Of a stretch of DNA of 6,770 bases, positions 1 to 6,306 are shown piece after piece; position 1 is the first letter of the stretch, and every line of letters starts with the position of its first letter. Location of the stretch: NCBI GenBank assembly GCA_031265725.1, contig JAISCH010000164.1, positions 1 through 6,770 of the forward strand. Reading direction: 5' to 3'. The notes beneath the pieces are model-generated. The model did not search any database. It had not been told where the DNA came from and saw only the letters and a program-made list of their open reading frames with translations. The translations under genes and the position numbers were made by a program. The stretch is from Propionibacteriaceae bacterium. Lineage in GTDB: Bacteria; Actinomycetota; Actinomycetes; Propionibacteriales; Propionibacteriaceae.

Positions 1-45
1 AACGATGTGGTGTCCAGTTAGCAGGCCCCGCGAGAGTTTGTCCCT
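1..45. repeat. Truncated copy (C0) of the TGGGACAAACTC inverted-repeat element
   Basis: The right half of the intergenic repeat family is visible. GAGTTTGTCCC at 34-44 matches the conserved right end of the complete copies, with T instead of A at 45. Its interior includes GTGTCCAGTT, which also occurs inside the copy at 2754-2830, so this copy is related to that one rather than to its two neighbours. The left end lies before the window, so total length cannot be measured. Confidence 0.6.
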
Positions 46-99
46 TCCCCTTTTGTCTCGTCTCTCATCCTCTTGCCCCTTCCATCCTTGTCCCAAAAA
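46..99. other. Pyrimidine-rich spacer between repeat copies
   Basis: The + strand here is almost entirely C and T with few G, unlike the rest of the window. It contains CTCATCCTCTTGCCCC, closely repeated at about 189-204 as CTCTTCCTCTTGCCCT. The right part (about 88-99) pairs with the start of the next repeat copy to form TTGTCCCA-AAAA-TGGGACAA. Open reading frames crossing this segment are low-complexity and I see no gene. Confidence 0.5.
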
Positions 100-177
100 T
101 GGGACAAACTCGTGGTCAACTGGCTTGGGTAGGCGGGAATTTGGCTTGTCACGGGTGCTGGGTTGGAGTTTGTCCCA
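100..177. repeat. Inverted-repeat element, copy C1 (78 bp)
   Basis: The element starts with TGGGACAAACTC (100-111) and ends with its exact reverse complement GAGTTTGTCCCA (166-177), leaving a 54-bp interior. It is nearly identical to the copy at 293-370, with four differences in 78 positions, which indicates recent local duplication or conversion. Immediately left, TTGTCCCA (88-95) forms a compact palindrome with the first eight bases of the element across AAAA. There is no reading frame of note inside. Its function is unknown: it could be a small non-autonomous mobile element, an extragenic palindrome or a structured RNA. Confidence 0.85.
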
Positions 178-292
178 CTATTCTCAGTTCTCTTCCTCTT
201 GCCCTGCCTACCACTCTCTTGTCTTTCCTCCTCTTGTCGTCTGCCACTCGTCCCACGCCCATATTTGTCCCCGCCCCATCCCTGTCCCAAAA
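178..292. other. Second pyrimidine-rich spacer between repeat copies
   Basis: This 115-bp C/T-rich stretch has several variants of CTCTTGTC/CCTCTTGCC and ends with a segment (about 264-292) resembling the one just left of the previous repeat copy. The flank was therefore apparently duplicated together with the repeat. No credible ribosome binding site and start pair or coding-like protein is seen. Confidence 0.45.
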
Positions 293-370
293 TGGGACAA
301 ACTCGTGGTCAACTGGCTTGGGCAGGCGGGAATCTGACTTGTTACGGGTGCTGGGTTGGAGTTTGTCCCA
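293..370. repeat. Inverted-repeat element, copy C2 (78 bp)
   Basis: The ends TGGGACAAACTC (293-304) and GAGTTTGTCCCA (359-370) are perfect inverted repeats around a 54-bp interior. The left end again forms a palindrome with upstream TGTCCCA (283-289) across three A residues. The copy ends about 40 bp before the likely start of the nuclease gene. TTGTCC (363-368) in its right end has a fair resemblance to a -35 box, with TAGTCT at 387-392 about 18 bp downstream. The repeat could therefore contribute to that gene's promoter, but this is weak. Confidence 0.85.
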
Positions 371-408
371 CTTTCCTGGGATGGTTTAGTCTCGTTCCGA
401 TAAGGCTG

Positions 409-1107
409 GTGGGTATTTTGCGGCGGAGATTGGTCGGTTGGCTGCTGCCACTGCTACTCGCAACCGGGTGTGTGCTACCCGCTGATGCGGTGCCGCAGCC
501 TGAACTCGATCCAGCGCTCCCAGCGCCCAGCGCGGCGTTGCGGGAATTGGATGAATTGCGCGTCATCCCGCGCCCGGTTGCTGATTCCAGCTACCGGCGG
601 GACGCATTCGGCCCGCGTTGGGCCGATACTGATGGGAACGGGTGCAACACCCGTGACGACGTTCTCTTCCGGGATGTGGACAGGTCTGTCCCATTCGATG
701 CCGCCCAGCAGGGCTCCTGCGACCACGACATGCTAGCGGGAAGTTGGCACGATCCCTATACCGGCGAGACGCTGATCGCCACTGACCTGAAAGACCAGCA
801 GCAGGCCCAATCGATCCAGATCGAGCATGTCGTCGCCCTGGCTGTCGCCTGGCGCTATGGGGCGCGGGATTGGGACGAGGCCGCGCGGATTGAATTCGCC
901 AACGACCAACTCAATCTACTTGCCGTCTCCGGGGCAGTGAACCGGGCCAAGGGTGGCCAGAATGCCGCTGGATGGCGCCCAGTACGACCCTTCCAATGCG
1001 GCTATGCCTTGCGCTATGTGGAGGTGAAAGCCAAATGGGGTCTGGCTGTGGACAACGCAGAGAAGTCAGCCCTGGCCCAGATGCTAGCCACTTGCGACGG
1101 ATTCTAA
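409..1107 (+). CDS. Exported HNH-type nuclease, DUF1524 / GmrSD C-terminal-like family
   Basis: With a GTG start at 409 the protein has 232 residues. The N-terminus reads as an export signal: RRR at 5-7, a hydrophobic run at about 8-24, then either a lipobox-like LATGC (C21) or a signal peptidase I site after ADA (25-27). The family core is seen in order: DGNGCNTRDDVL (75-86), EHVVAL with putative catalytic His140, AWRYGA (147-152), FANDQLNLLAVS (163-174), NRAKG (178-182), and a C-terminal Y-V-x-V-K...W segment. Cys79, 104, 197 and 229 could form disulfides, which fits an extracytoplasmic location. The usual Asp before the active-site His is Glu139. Known relatives are secreted nucleases; cutting of DNA or RNA here is inferred. 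The start is uncertain: TTG at 418 also gives a good signal peptide. The frame stays open back to 163, but that extension reads through repeat DNA and is unlikely to be translated. Confidence 0.85.
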   Translation: MGILRRRLVGWLLPLLLATGCVLPADAVPQPELDPALPAPSAALRELDELRVIPRPVADSSYRRDAFGPRWADTDGNGCNTRDDVLFRDVDRSVPFDAAQQGSCDHDMLAGSWHDPYTGETLIATDLKDQQQAQSIQIEHVVALAVAWRYGARDWDEAARIEFANDQLNLLAVSGAVNRAKGGQNAAGWRPVRPFQCGYALRYVEVKAKWGLAVDNAEKSALAQMLATCDGF

Positions 1108-1115
1108 GAGATACG

Positions 1116-1132
1116 GCTGCGCGGCGCTCAGC
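1116..1132 (+). terminator. Weak hairpin after the nuclease gene
   Basis: GCTG (1116-1119) pairs with CAGC (1129-1132), with GC/GC stacking inside around a GGC loop, nine bases after the stop codon. There is no T-run after it, so it is at best a weak terminator and may be chance in GC-rich sequence. Confidence 0.2.
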
Positions 1133-1175
1133 ACCTGCTTTGGCTGCGTTGCCATCGGTCAACAAGCTGTAGATG

Positions 1176-1206
1176 GGGACAACTGACAAGCCGGGGATAC
1201 TATGAT
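1176..1206 (+). promoter_or_regulatory. Candidate promoter of the PLP lyase gene
   Basis: TATGAT at 1201-1206 matches five of six bases of the -10 consensus, and overlapping TACTAT (1198-1203) is an alternative. GGGACA at 1176-1181 is a partial -35 match, 19 or 16 bp upstream respectively. Transcription from here would give a leader of roughly 35-40 nt ending in the strong ribosome binding site GGGAGAAG (1240-1247), six bases before the ATG. Nothing else is recognised between 1133 and 1250. Confidence 0.35.
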
Positions 1207-1250
1207 GACCCTTGGCGCGTACCCACCCGCCGTTAATCTGGGAGAAGAAT

Positions 1251-2699
1251 ATGCCAAAGGTGACGTATTTCAGTGGTGAGACCTTTCCACTGGAGATGCA
1301 CAAAGTCCGGATCATCCAGAAGCTGACCTTGTTGCCAATCGAGGTGCGGCTACGGGCTGTGCAGGATTCGGGCTATAACACCTTCTTGTTGCAGAACAAG
1401 GATGTTTTTCTGGATATGCTCACCGATTCTGGGGTGAACGCGATGAGTGATCGCCAGCAGGCGGCGATGCTGCTCGCTGACGACGCGTACGCCGGTTCCG
1501 CGACCTTCACCAGGTTGCACAATAAACTCATCGAGATATTTGGCCAGCGGTATTTCCTGCCGGCCCACCAAGGCCGCGCCGCCGAGCACATTCTCTGCAA
1601 GGCGTACGTGCGACCGGGGTCAATCGTGCCGTGCAACTATCACTTCACCACCTGGAAGGCGCATGTCACCGAGCAGGGCGGCACAGTAGTCGAATTGCTC
1701 AAGAAGGAAGGCCTTGAGGTCAACTCGGACAATCCGTTCAAGGGAAATTTTGACGTACCGGCGCTGGAGGCTTTGATAGCCGAAGTTGGCGTCGAGCACA
1801 TCCCATATGTGCGGATGGAGGCTGGCACCAACCTGATCGGCGGACAGCCCTTCTCGTTGGCCAACCTGCGCGAAGTCTCAGCCGCCTGCCACAAACATGG
1901 CATCAAACTGGTGCTGGACGCCTCGCTTTTGGCCGACAACCTGCATTTCATCAAGGTCCGCGAGCCAGAATTCGCTGACGCCTCAGTCGGTGAGATCGCC
2001 CGCGCCATGGCTGACACCACTGACATCATCTACTTCTCCGCGCGCAAACTCGGTTTTGGTCGCGGCGGCGGCATCGTCACCGATGACGAGGTCAGCTACA
2101 AGGAGATGCGCGGCTTTGTGCCGATGTACGAGGGCTTCCTCACCTATGGCGGCATGTCGGTCCGGGAGATGGAGGCGATCACTGTCGGCTTGGATGAGAC
2201 CTTGGATGAGGACATGATCAACCAGGGCCCACAGTTCATCGCCCATATCGTCAAAACGCTTGATGAGGCGGGCGTTCCAGTGATCACACCTCCCGGCGGG
2301 CTGGGCGCGCACGTCGATGCGATGCGTTTCCTGGACCATCTGCCGCAAGAGCAGTACCCGGCAGCGGCGCTGGCCTCGGCCATCTTCATCGCTTCCGGCG
2401 TACGCGGCATGGAGCGCGGCACGATGTCGGAACAGCGGGAGCCGGACGGCACTGAGCCGCTGGCTGATATGGAATTGGTGCGGTTGGCTGTGCCGCGACG
2501 GGTTTTCACCTTGTCACAGGTGAATTACGCGATTGACAGGTTGATGTGGCTGCATGCCAACCGGAAGATCGTCGGCGGGCTCAAGTGGGTGGAGGAGCCG
2601 GAACTCCTGCGCTTCTTCTACGGTCGCCTTGAGCCGATTGGCGACTGGCACAACGAACTCGTCGCCAAGTTCCGCGCCGACTTCGGAGACAGCCTCTGA
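1251..2699 (+). CDS. PLP-dependent beta-eliminating lyase, tyrosine phenol-lyase/tryptophanase family
   Basis: This 482-residue cytoplasmic enzyme belongs to the family that splits tyrosine or tryptophan into pyruvate, ammonia and phenol or indole. ATG at 1251 is chosen because GGGAG (1240-1244) sits at good spacing and the frame upstream lacks family similarity. Compared from memory with Citrobacter tyrosine phenol-lyase, the alignment is colinear over the whole length. Retained equivalents are Tyr80 (Y71), Arg109 (R100), Thr133 (T124), Asn194 (N185), Asp223 under the pyridine ring (D214), Ser263, Lys266 as Schiff-base lysine (K257), Arg389 in MERG (R381), Arg411 (R404) and Phe455-456 (F448-449). 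Thr133 and Arg389 are tyrosine phenol-lyase features; tryptophanase has Asp and Ile there. Oddities: the conserved Arg near the cofactor (R217) is Leu226, SGKKD has become SARKL followed by a Gly-rich GFGRGGG stretch, and about 20 extra residues follow the usual C-terminus. Automatic annotation may say tryptophanase. The family is certain; the substrate is open. Confidence 0.9.
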   Translation: MPKVTYFSGETFPLEMHKVRIIQKLTLLPIEVRLRAVQDSGYNTFLLQNKDVFLDMLTDSGVNAMSDRQQAAMLLADDAYAGSATFTRLHNKLIEIFGQRYFLPAHQGRAAEHILCKAYVRPGSIVPCNYHFTTWKAHVTEQGGTVVELLKKEGLEVNSDNPFKGNFDVPALEALIAEVGVEHIPYVRMEAGTNLIGGQPFSLANLREVSAACHKHGIKLVLDASLLADNLHFIKVREPEFADASVGEIARAMADTTDIIYFSARKLGFGRGGGIVTDDEVSYKEMRGFVPMYEGFLTYGGMSVREMEAITVGLDETLDEDMINQGPQFIAHIVKTLDEAGVPVITPPGGLGAHVDAMRFLDHLPQEQYPAAALASAIFIASGVRGMERGTMSEQREPDGTEPLADMELVRLAVPRRVFTLSQVNYAIDRLMWLHANRKIVGGLKWVEEPELLRFFYGRLEPIGDWHNELVAKFRADFGDSL

Positions 2700-2716
2700 C
2701 CGTCGCCCGGTTTGGT

Positions 2717-2738
2717 GGACACTCTGGTTGCCAGGTCC
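2717..2738 (+). terminator. Possible bulged hairpin downstream of the lyase gene
   Basis: GGAC (2717-2720) pairs with GTCC (2735-2738), and CTGG (2724-2727) with CCAG (2731-2734), around a TTG loop and with a three-base bulge. It starts 17 bases after the stop codon. No T-tract follows, so intrinsic termination is doubtful. The repeat copy just downstream could equally mark the transcript end. Confidence 0.25.
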
Positions 2739-2753
2739 GGCTGCCTCCATGTT

Positions 2754-2830
2754 TGGGACAAACTCGTGTCCAGTTTGCGGTTTTACCGCTTGACGCGCCT
2801 TGCAGCGCAGCTCGCTTCGAGTTTGTCCCA
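2754..2830. repeat. Inverted-repeat element, copy C3 (77 bp)
   Basis: TGGGACAAACTC (2754-2765) and GAGTTTGTCCCA (2819-2830) are perfect inverted repeats around a 53-bp interior that is unlike copies C1 and C2. The interior itself has short palindromes, CGG-TTTTA-CCG (2778-2788) and GCGC-CTTGCA-GCGC (2795-2808). As RNA or extruded DNA it could therefore form an outer 12-bp stem with two inner hairpins. The right end continues as GAAG-TGGGA, giving the palindrome TCCCA-GAAG-TGGGA (2826-2839). It sits 54 bp after the lyase stop and about 75 bp before the T-box Stem I. Confidence 0.85.
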
Positions 2831-2883
2831 GAAGTGGGAAGCGGGTTCGTGGCGGCAGGGAATCGTTCGGGGGAAACCTGCGA

Positions 2884-2889
2884 TAAGAT
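2884..2889 (+). promoter_or_regulatory. Candidate -10 box for the ileS transcript
   Basis: TAAGAT fits the relaxed actinobacterial -10 pattern and lies about 17 bases before the first T-box helix, the right place for transcription to begin near 2895. No convincing -35 box is found at the usual distance, so this is a positional guess supported by the riboswitch boundary. Confidence 0.25.
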
Positions 2890-2905
2890 ACAGCGGTGCT
2901 CGCAA

Positions 2906-3113
2906 GGCATTGATGGGGCTATCACCCCGGAGTTGCCAGAAGAACGGCCTTAAGGCTCACTAGAACTGGCGGCGGGCGCGGAATGAGTGGGATGCTCGTT
3001 CGGCAGGACTTGGCTGGATTCCAGCCGGAGTTGTGCTGCCGAAGTCGTGGGTATCCAAGGAGGGTGGTACCGCGGGTCTCGGCTCGTCCCTTCGTCTAGC
3101 GGAAAGACGAAGG
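2906..3113 (+). promoter_or_regulatory. tRNA-Ile-sensing T-box riboswitch of the ileS leader, translational type
   Basis: The hallmark T-box AGGGTGGTACCGCG is present at 3061-3074; its TGGT (3065-3068) can pair with an ACCA tRNA 3' end. A short Stem I is formed by GGCA (2906-2909) with TGCC (2934-2937) and GGGG (2915-2918) with CCCC (2925-2928). The six-base loop CTATCA contains the isoleucine specifier ATC (2921-2923). Stem III is TTCGGCAG (2999-3006) with CTGCCGAA (3036-3043), with inner helix GGCTGG/CCAGCC (3012-3017/3021-3026). The antisequestrator pairs AGGG (3061-3064) with CCCT (3088-3091) and GCG (3072-3074) with CGT (3085-3087). The competing nine-base helix CCTTCGTCT/AGACGAAGG (3089-3097/3105-3113) covers the start of the Shine-Dalgarno GAAGGAAG (3109-3116). 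No T-run follows, so control is by ribosome access: uncharged tRNA-Ile should switch ileS on. The fold between 2938 and 2998 (Stem II) is not resolved by eye. Confidence 0.93.
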
Positions 3114-3121
3114 AAGCGAAA

Positions 3122-6100
3122 ATGACAGTTCCCATTGGCAAGCCGATGTACAACGCCGTTCCGGCGATGCTTGACCTCCCTGCGATGGAGCACGAGATCC
3201 TAGATTTCTGGGCGGCTAACGACACCTTTGCCAAGTCGTTGGATCGTACCGACAGTGGTGCGCCCTGGACGTTCTACGAGGGTCCGCCGACAGCGAATGG
3301 CATGCCGGGCACGCACCACATTGAGGCCCGAGTGTTCAAAGACGTCTTCCCGCGCTTCAAGACGATGCAGGGATTCCATGTGGAACGCAGAGCTGGTTGG
3401 GATTGCCACGGCTTGCCGGTCGAATTGGCGGTTGAGCGTGAATTGGGTTTCAACGGCAAGCCCGATATCGAGCAGTATGGCGTGGAGCAGTTCAACGCGA
3501 AGTGCCGGGAGTCGGTCAGCCGCCACGTCGATGAATTCGTCGAGCTGACCACCCGGATGGGGTACTGGGTGAACCTGGACGAGGCTTATTGGACGATGAG
3601 CCCCTCCTATGTCGAGTCGGTCTGGTGGGCGCTGAAGCAGATTCACTCCAAGGGGCTGTTGGTGGAGGACTACCGGGTCGCCCCATACTGCCCGCGCTGT
3701 GGCACTACGCTCAGCGATCACGAGTTGGCGCAGGGTTACGAGGATGTGACCGACCCCTCGGTCTATGTCCGGTTCCCGTTGCTGAGCGGGCCGCTGGAAG
3801 GCAAGGCCGATCTGCTGGTTTGGACCACAACGCCTTGGACATTGGTCTCCAACACGGCAGTGGCTGTTCATCCAGATGTCGAGTATGTGGTGGCGAGCAA
3901 AGACGCCCAGACTCTTGTGCTGGCCCTGCCGTTGGCCGAGAAGGTGTTGGGCGACGGATGGCGGCTCGGCCGTACTTTCCGTGGGCGCGAAATGGAGTTG
4001 TGGAAGTACCAGCGTCCCTTCGAATTGGTTGATTTCCCTGCTGTGGTCGGTGGCACCCACTATGTCGTGCTGGCCGACTATGTGACCACTGAGGACGGCA
4101 CCGGCTTGGTGCACCAGTCTCCGGCATTCGGTGCCGACGACATGGAGGTCTGCCGCGCCTACGGCTTGCCCTTGGTGAATCCGATTCTGCCCAATGGCAC
4201 TTTCAGTCCAGAGGTTCCGTTGGTCGGAGGGCAATTCTTCAAGACTGCTGACGACGATCTGGTGACTGACCTCAAACAGCGCGGGCTGCTTTTCCGGATG
4301 CTGCCCTATGAGCACTCCTATCCGCATTGCTGGCGCTGCCACACCACGCTGATCTATTACGCCCAGCCCTCGTGGTATGTGCGCACCACCGTTGTGAAGG
4401 ATGAATTGCTGCGCGAGAACGCCAACACCAACTGGTATCCCGAGCACATCAAGTGGGGTCGTTACGGCGATTGGCTGAACAACAATATCGACTGGGCGTT
4501 GTCCCGCAGCCGCTATTGGGGCACCCCGCTGCCGATCTGGCGTTGCGAGGAGGACCACCAAATCTGTGTCGGCTCGCGGGAGGAATTGGGCAAACTCGCC
4601 GGTCTCGACTTGACCGAGCTGGACCCGCACCGTCCCTTCGTCGACGAGGTGGGCTTCGCCTGCCCGAAGTGCGGCAAGGATTCCAAGCGGGTTCCGGAGG
4701 TGATCGACGCCTGGTTCGACTCCGGCTCGATGCCGTTCGGGCAGTGGGGGTATCCGCATCTGCCTGGGTCCAAGGAGGACTTCGAGCGTTCCTATCCGGC
4801 GGACTTCATCTGTGAGGCCATCGATCAGACTCGTGGATGGTTCTACTCGCTGATGGCTGTGGGCACGTTGGTCTGCGGCACATCTTCCTATGCGAACGTG
4901 CTCTGCCTGGGTCATATCCTGGCTGAGGACGGCCGCAAGATGAGCAAGCATCTGGGCAATATCTTGGAGCCGATTCCGCTGTTGGACACCCATGGGGCCG
5001 ACGCGGTGCGCTGGTTCATGGCTGCTGCCGGATCGCCCTGGGCCTCGCGCCGGGTCGGGCATAAGACCATCCAGGAGACGGTGCGCAAAGTGTTGATGAC
5101 GCTGGTTAATACGGTGGCGTTCCAGTCGCTCTATGCCAGGGCTAATCAGTGGAGTCCGGCGGAGGCCAGCCCGCCCGATGTCGCTTCCCGGCACGTCCTC
5201 GACCGGTGGCTGGTCTCCACGCGGAACACTTTGGTCAAGGAGGTCACCGCAGCACTTGAGGATTTCGACACTCAACGTGCCGGGACCTTGCTGAGCGCCT
5301 TCATTGACGATCTCTCGAATTGGTATGTGCGCCGCTCGCGGAGGCGTTTCTGGGATGGCGAGCCGAGTGCGCTTTGGACCCTGCACGAGACGGTCGAGAT
5401 CGTGACGCGCCTGCTTGCCCCGATGGTCCCATTCGTCACCGAGCGAATCTGGCAGGACTTGATCGTGCCAGTCATTCCGGATGCTCCGGAGTCGGTGCAT
5501 CTCGCCACTTGGCCGTCGGTTGACGACTCGCTGCTTGACCCACGTCTCGATCTGGCCATGAGCCTCACTCGTCGGACTGTCGAATTGGGCCGGGCCGCCC
5601 GTTCTGAGGCGAGGGTGCGGACTCGTCAGCCATTGAGCCGCGCGCTTGTCTCGTCCACTTCGCTTGCCACTTTGACCGATGAACTGATTGCCGAGATAAA
5701 GGCTGAGCTGAATGTCGAGGCGGTGGAATCATTCGCCTCGGCGGGTGACCTGGTCGATTATTCGGCCAAGGGCAACTTCCGCAATCTGGGGAGGCGCTTC
5801 GGCAAGCAGACCGCACAGGTGGCGCAGGCCATCGCTGACAGCGATGCCGCCGAACTCGCCGGATTGCTGGCGGGCGCTGGCGAAGCGGTGATTCTCGTGC
5901 CCGGACTGGACGAGGTGACGGTCACTGGCGATGACGTGATCATTTCGGAACGCCCCCGGGCGGGCTGGTCGGTAGTCAACGAGCAGGGCGAAACGGTGGC
6001 TCTCGATCTGGAGATCACTCCAGAACTGGAATTGGCCGGCATCGCCCGCGAAGTGATCCGGTTGGTGCAAGAGGCCCGCAAGGCTTCCGGTTTCGATGTC

Positions 6101-6277
6101 TCCGACCGCATCGTCCTCACTTGGACTGCCGCCAATGACAAGACGAAGTCCGCCATCGCGGCACACCAAGGATTGATTGTCGGTGAAGTCCTAGCGCTTG
6201 CGCTGAATGAGGACGCTGCCGCTACCGGCTTCTCCGATACCGAACTAGGCCTGTCCTTCGCGGTGGCTCGCGTCTAG
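3122..6277 (+). CDS. ileS: Isoleucyl-tRNA synthetase
   Basis: This class I synthetase of 1051 residues charges tRNA-Ile in the cytoplasm, a normal length for the long actinobacterial/eukaryote-like IleS branch. ATG at 3122 follows GAAGGAAG (3109-3116); upstream in-frame codons belong to the T-box RNA. In order: GPPTANG (54-60), the HIGH-type signature as HHIE (65-68), WDCHGLPVE (93-101), a CxxC zinc-type motif CPRC (190-193), and the CP1 editing domain with TTTPWTL (235-241) and GTGLVHQSPAFGADD (326-340). The adenylation half follows with SYPHCWRCHTTL (399-410), a second CPKC (514-517), DQTRGWFYSL (568-577) and KMSKH (606-610). The anticodon-binding helical domain is marked by LSNWYVRRSRRRFW, and a C-terminal extension completes the protein. 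No key motif is missing. Regulation is by the upstream tRNA-sensing leader. This branch of IleS is often less sensitive to mupirocin; I cannot judge that here. Confidence 0.98.
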   Translation: MTVPIGKPMYNAVPAMLDLPAMEHEILDFWAANDTFAKSLDRTDSGAPWTFYEGPPTANGMPGTHHIEARVFKDVFPRFKTMQGFHVERRAGWDCHGLPVELAVERELGFNGKPDIEQYGVEQFNAKCRESVSRHVDEFVELTTRMGYWVNLDEAYWTMSPSYVESVWWALKQIHSKGLLVEDYRVAPYCPRCGTTLSDHELAQGYEDVTDPSVYVRFPLLSGPLEGKADLLVWTTTPWTLVSNTAVAVHPDVEYVVASKDAQTLVLALPLAEKVLGDGWRLGRTFRGREMELWKYQRPFELVDFPAVVGGTHYVVLADYVTTEDGTGLVHQSPAFGADDMEVCRAYGLPLVNPILPNGTFSPEVPLVGGQFFKTADDDLVTDLKQRGLLFRMLPYEHSYPHCWRCHTTLIYYAQPSWYVRTTVVKDELLRENANTNWYPEHIKWGRYGDWLNNNIDWALSRSRYWGTPLPIWRCEEDHQICVGSREELGKLAGLDLTELDPHRPFVDEVGFACPKCGKDSKRVPEVIDAWFDSGSMPFGQWGYPHLPGSKEDFERSYPADFICEAIDQTRGWFYSLMAVGTLVCGTSSYANVLCLGHILAEDGRKMSKHLGNILEPIPLLDTHGADAVRWFMAAAGSPWASRRVGHKTIQETVRKVLMTLVNTVAFQSLYARANQWSPAEASPPDVASRHVLDRWLVSTRNTLVKEVTAALEDFDTQRAGTLLSAFIDDLSNWYVRRSRRRFWDGEPSALWTLHETVEIVTRLLAPMVPFVTERIWQDLIVPVIPDAPESVHLATWPSVDDSLLDPRLDLAMSLTRRTVELGRAARSEARVRTRQPLSRALVSSTSLATLTDELIAEIKAELNVEAVESFASAGDLVDYSAKGNFRNLGRRFGKQTAQVAQAIADSDAAELAGLLAGAGEAVILVPGLDEVTVTGDDVIISERPRAGWSVVNEQGETVALDLEITPELELAGIAREVIRLVQEARKASGFDVSDRIVLTWTAANDKTKSAIAAHQGLIVGEVLALALNEDAAATGFSDTELGLSFAVARV

Positions 6278-6306
6278 CCCCAAGCCAAGTTTCCCCCTCC
6301 CAAAAG

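Noticed and set aside
100..370. CRISPR array
   Set aside because: Only two near-identical units are present. The spacing (115 bp) and unit size (78 bp) are wrong, the spacers are low-complexity, and no cas gene is visible.
5..389. Several small plus- and minus-strand open frames in the left region
   Set aside because: Their proteins are low-complexity translations of the same repeats in different frames, with no ribosome binding site and no family resemblance.
163..408. N-terminal extension of the nuclease frame
   Set aside because: It translates repeat and pyrimidine-rich DNA, starts at a TTG inside a repeat copy, and precedes a normal export signal that should be N-terminal.
1174..1188. 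TGGGGACAACTGACA resembling the repeat left end
   Set aside because: It has an inserted G and a divergent tail, and no GAGTTTGTCCCA partner follows at the expected distance. It is probably chance or promoter sequence.
2754..2830. tRNA gene in the repeat of similar length
   Set aside because: There are no T-loop GTTCRA or D-loop signatures and no 7-bp acceptor architecture. The 12-bp end stem does not fit a tRNA.
2987..3121. Upstream in-frame extension of ileS by 45 codons
   Set aside because: This stretch is the T-box RNA itself, and the Shine-Dalgarno with the sequestering hairpin places the start at 3122.
3200..5500. A 766-codon open frame on the minus strand opposite ileS
   Set aside because: The plus strand encodes a fully recognisable ileS with all motifs. 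Long antisense open frames are a common by-product of GC-rich codon use, and its translation shows no recognisable domain.
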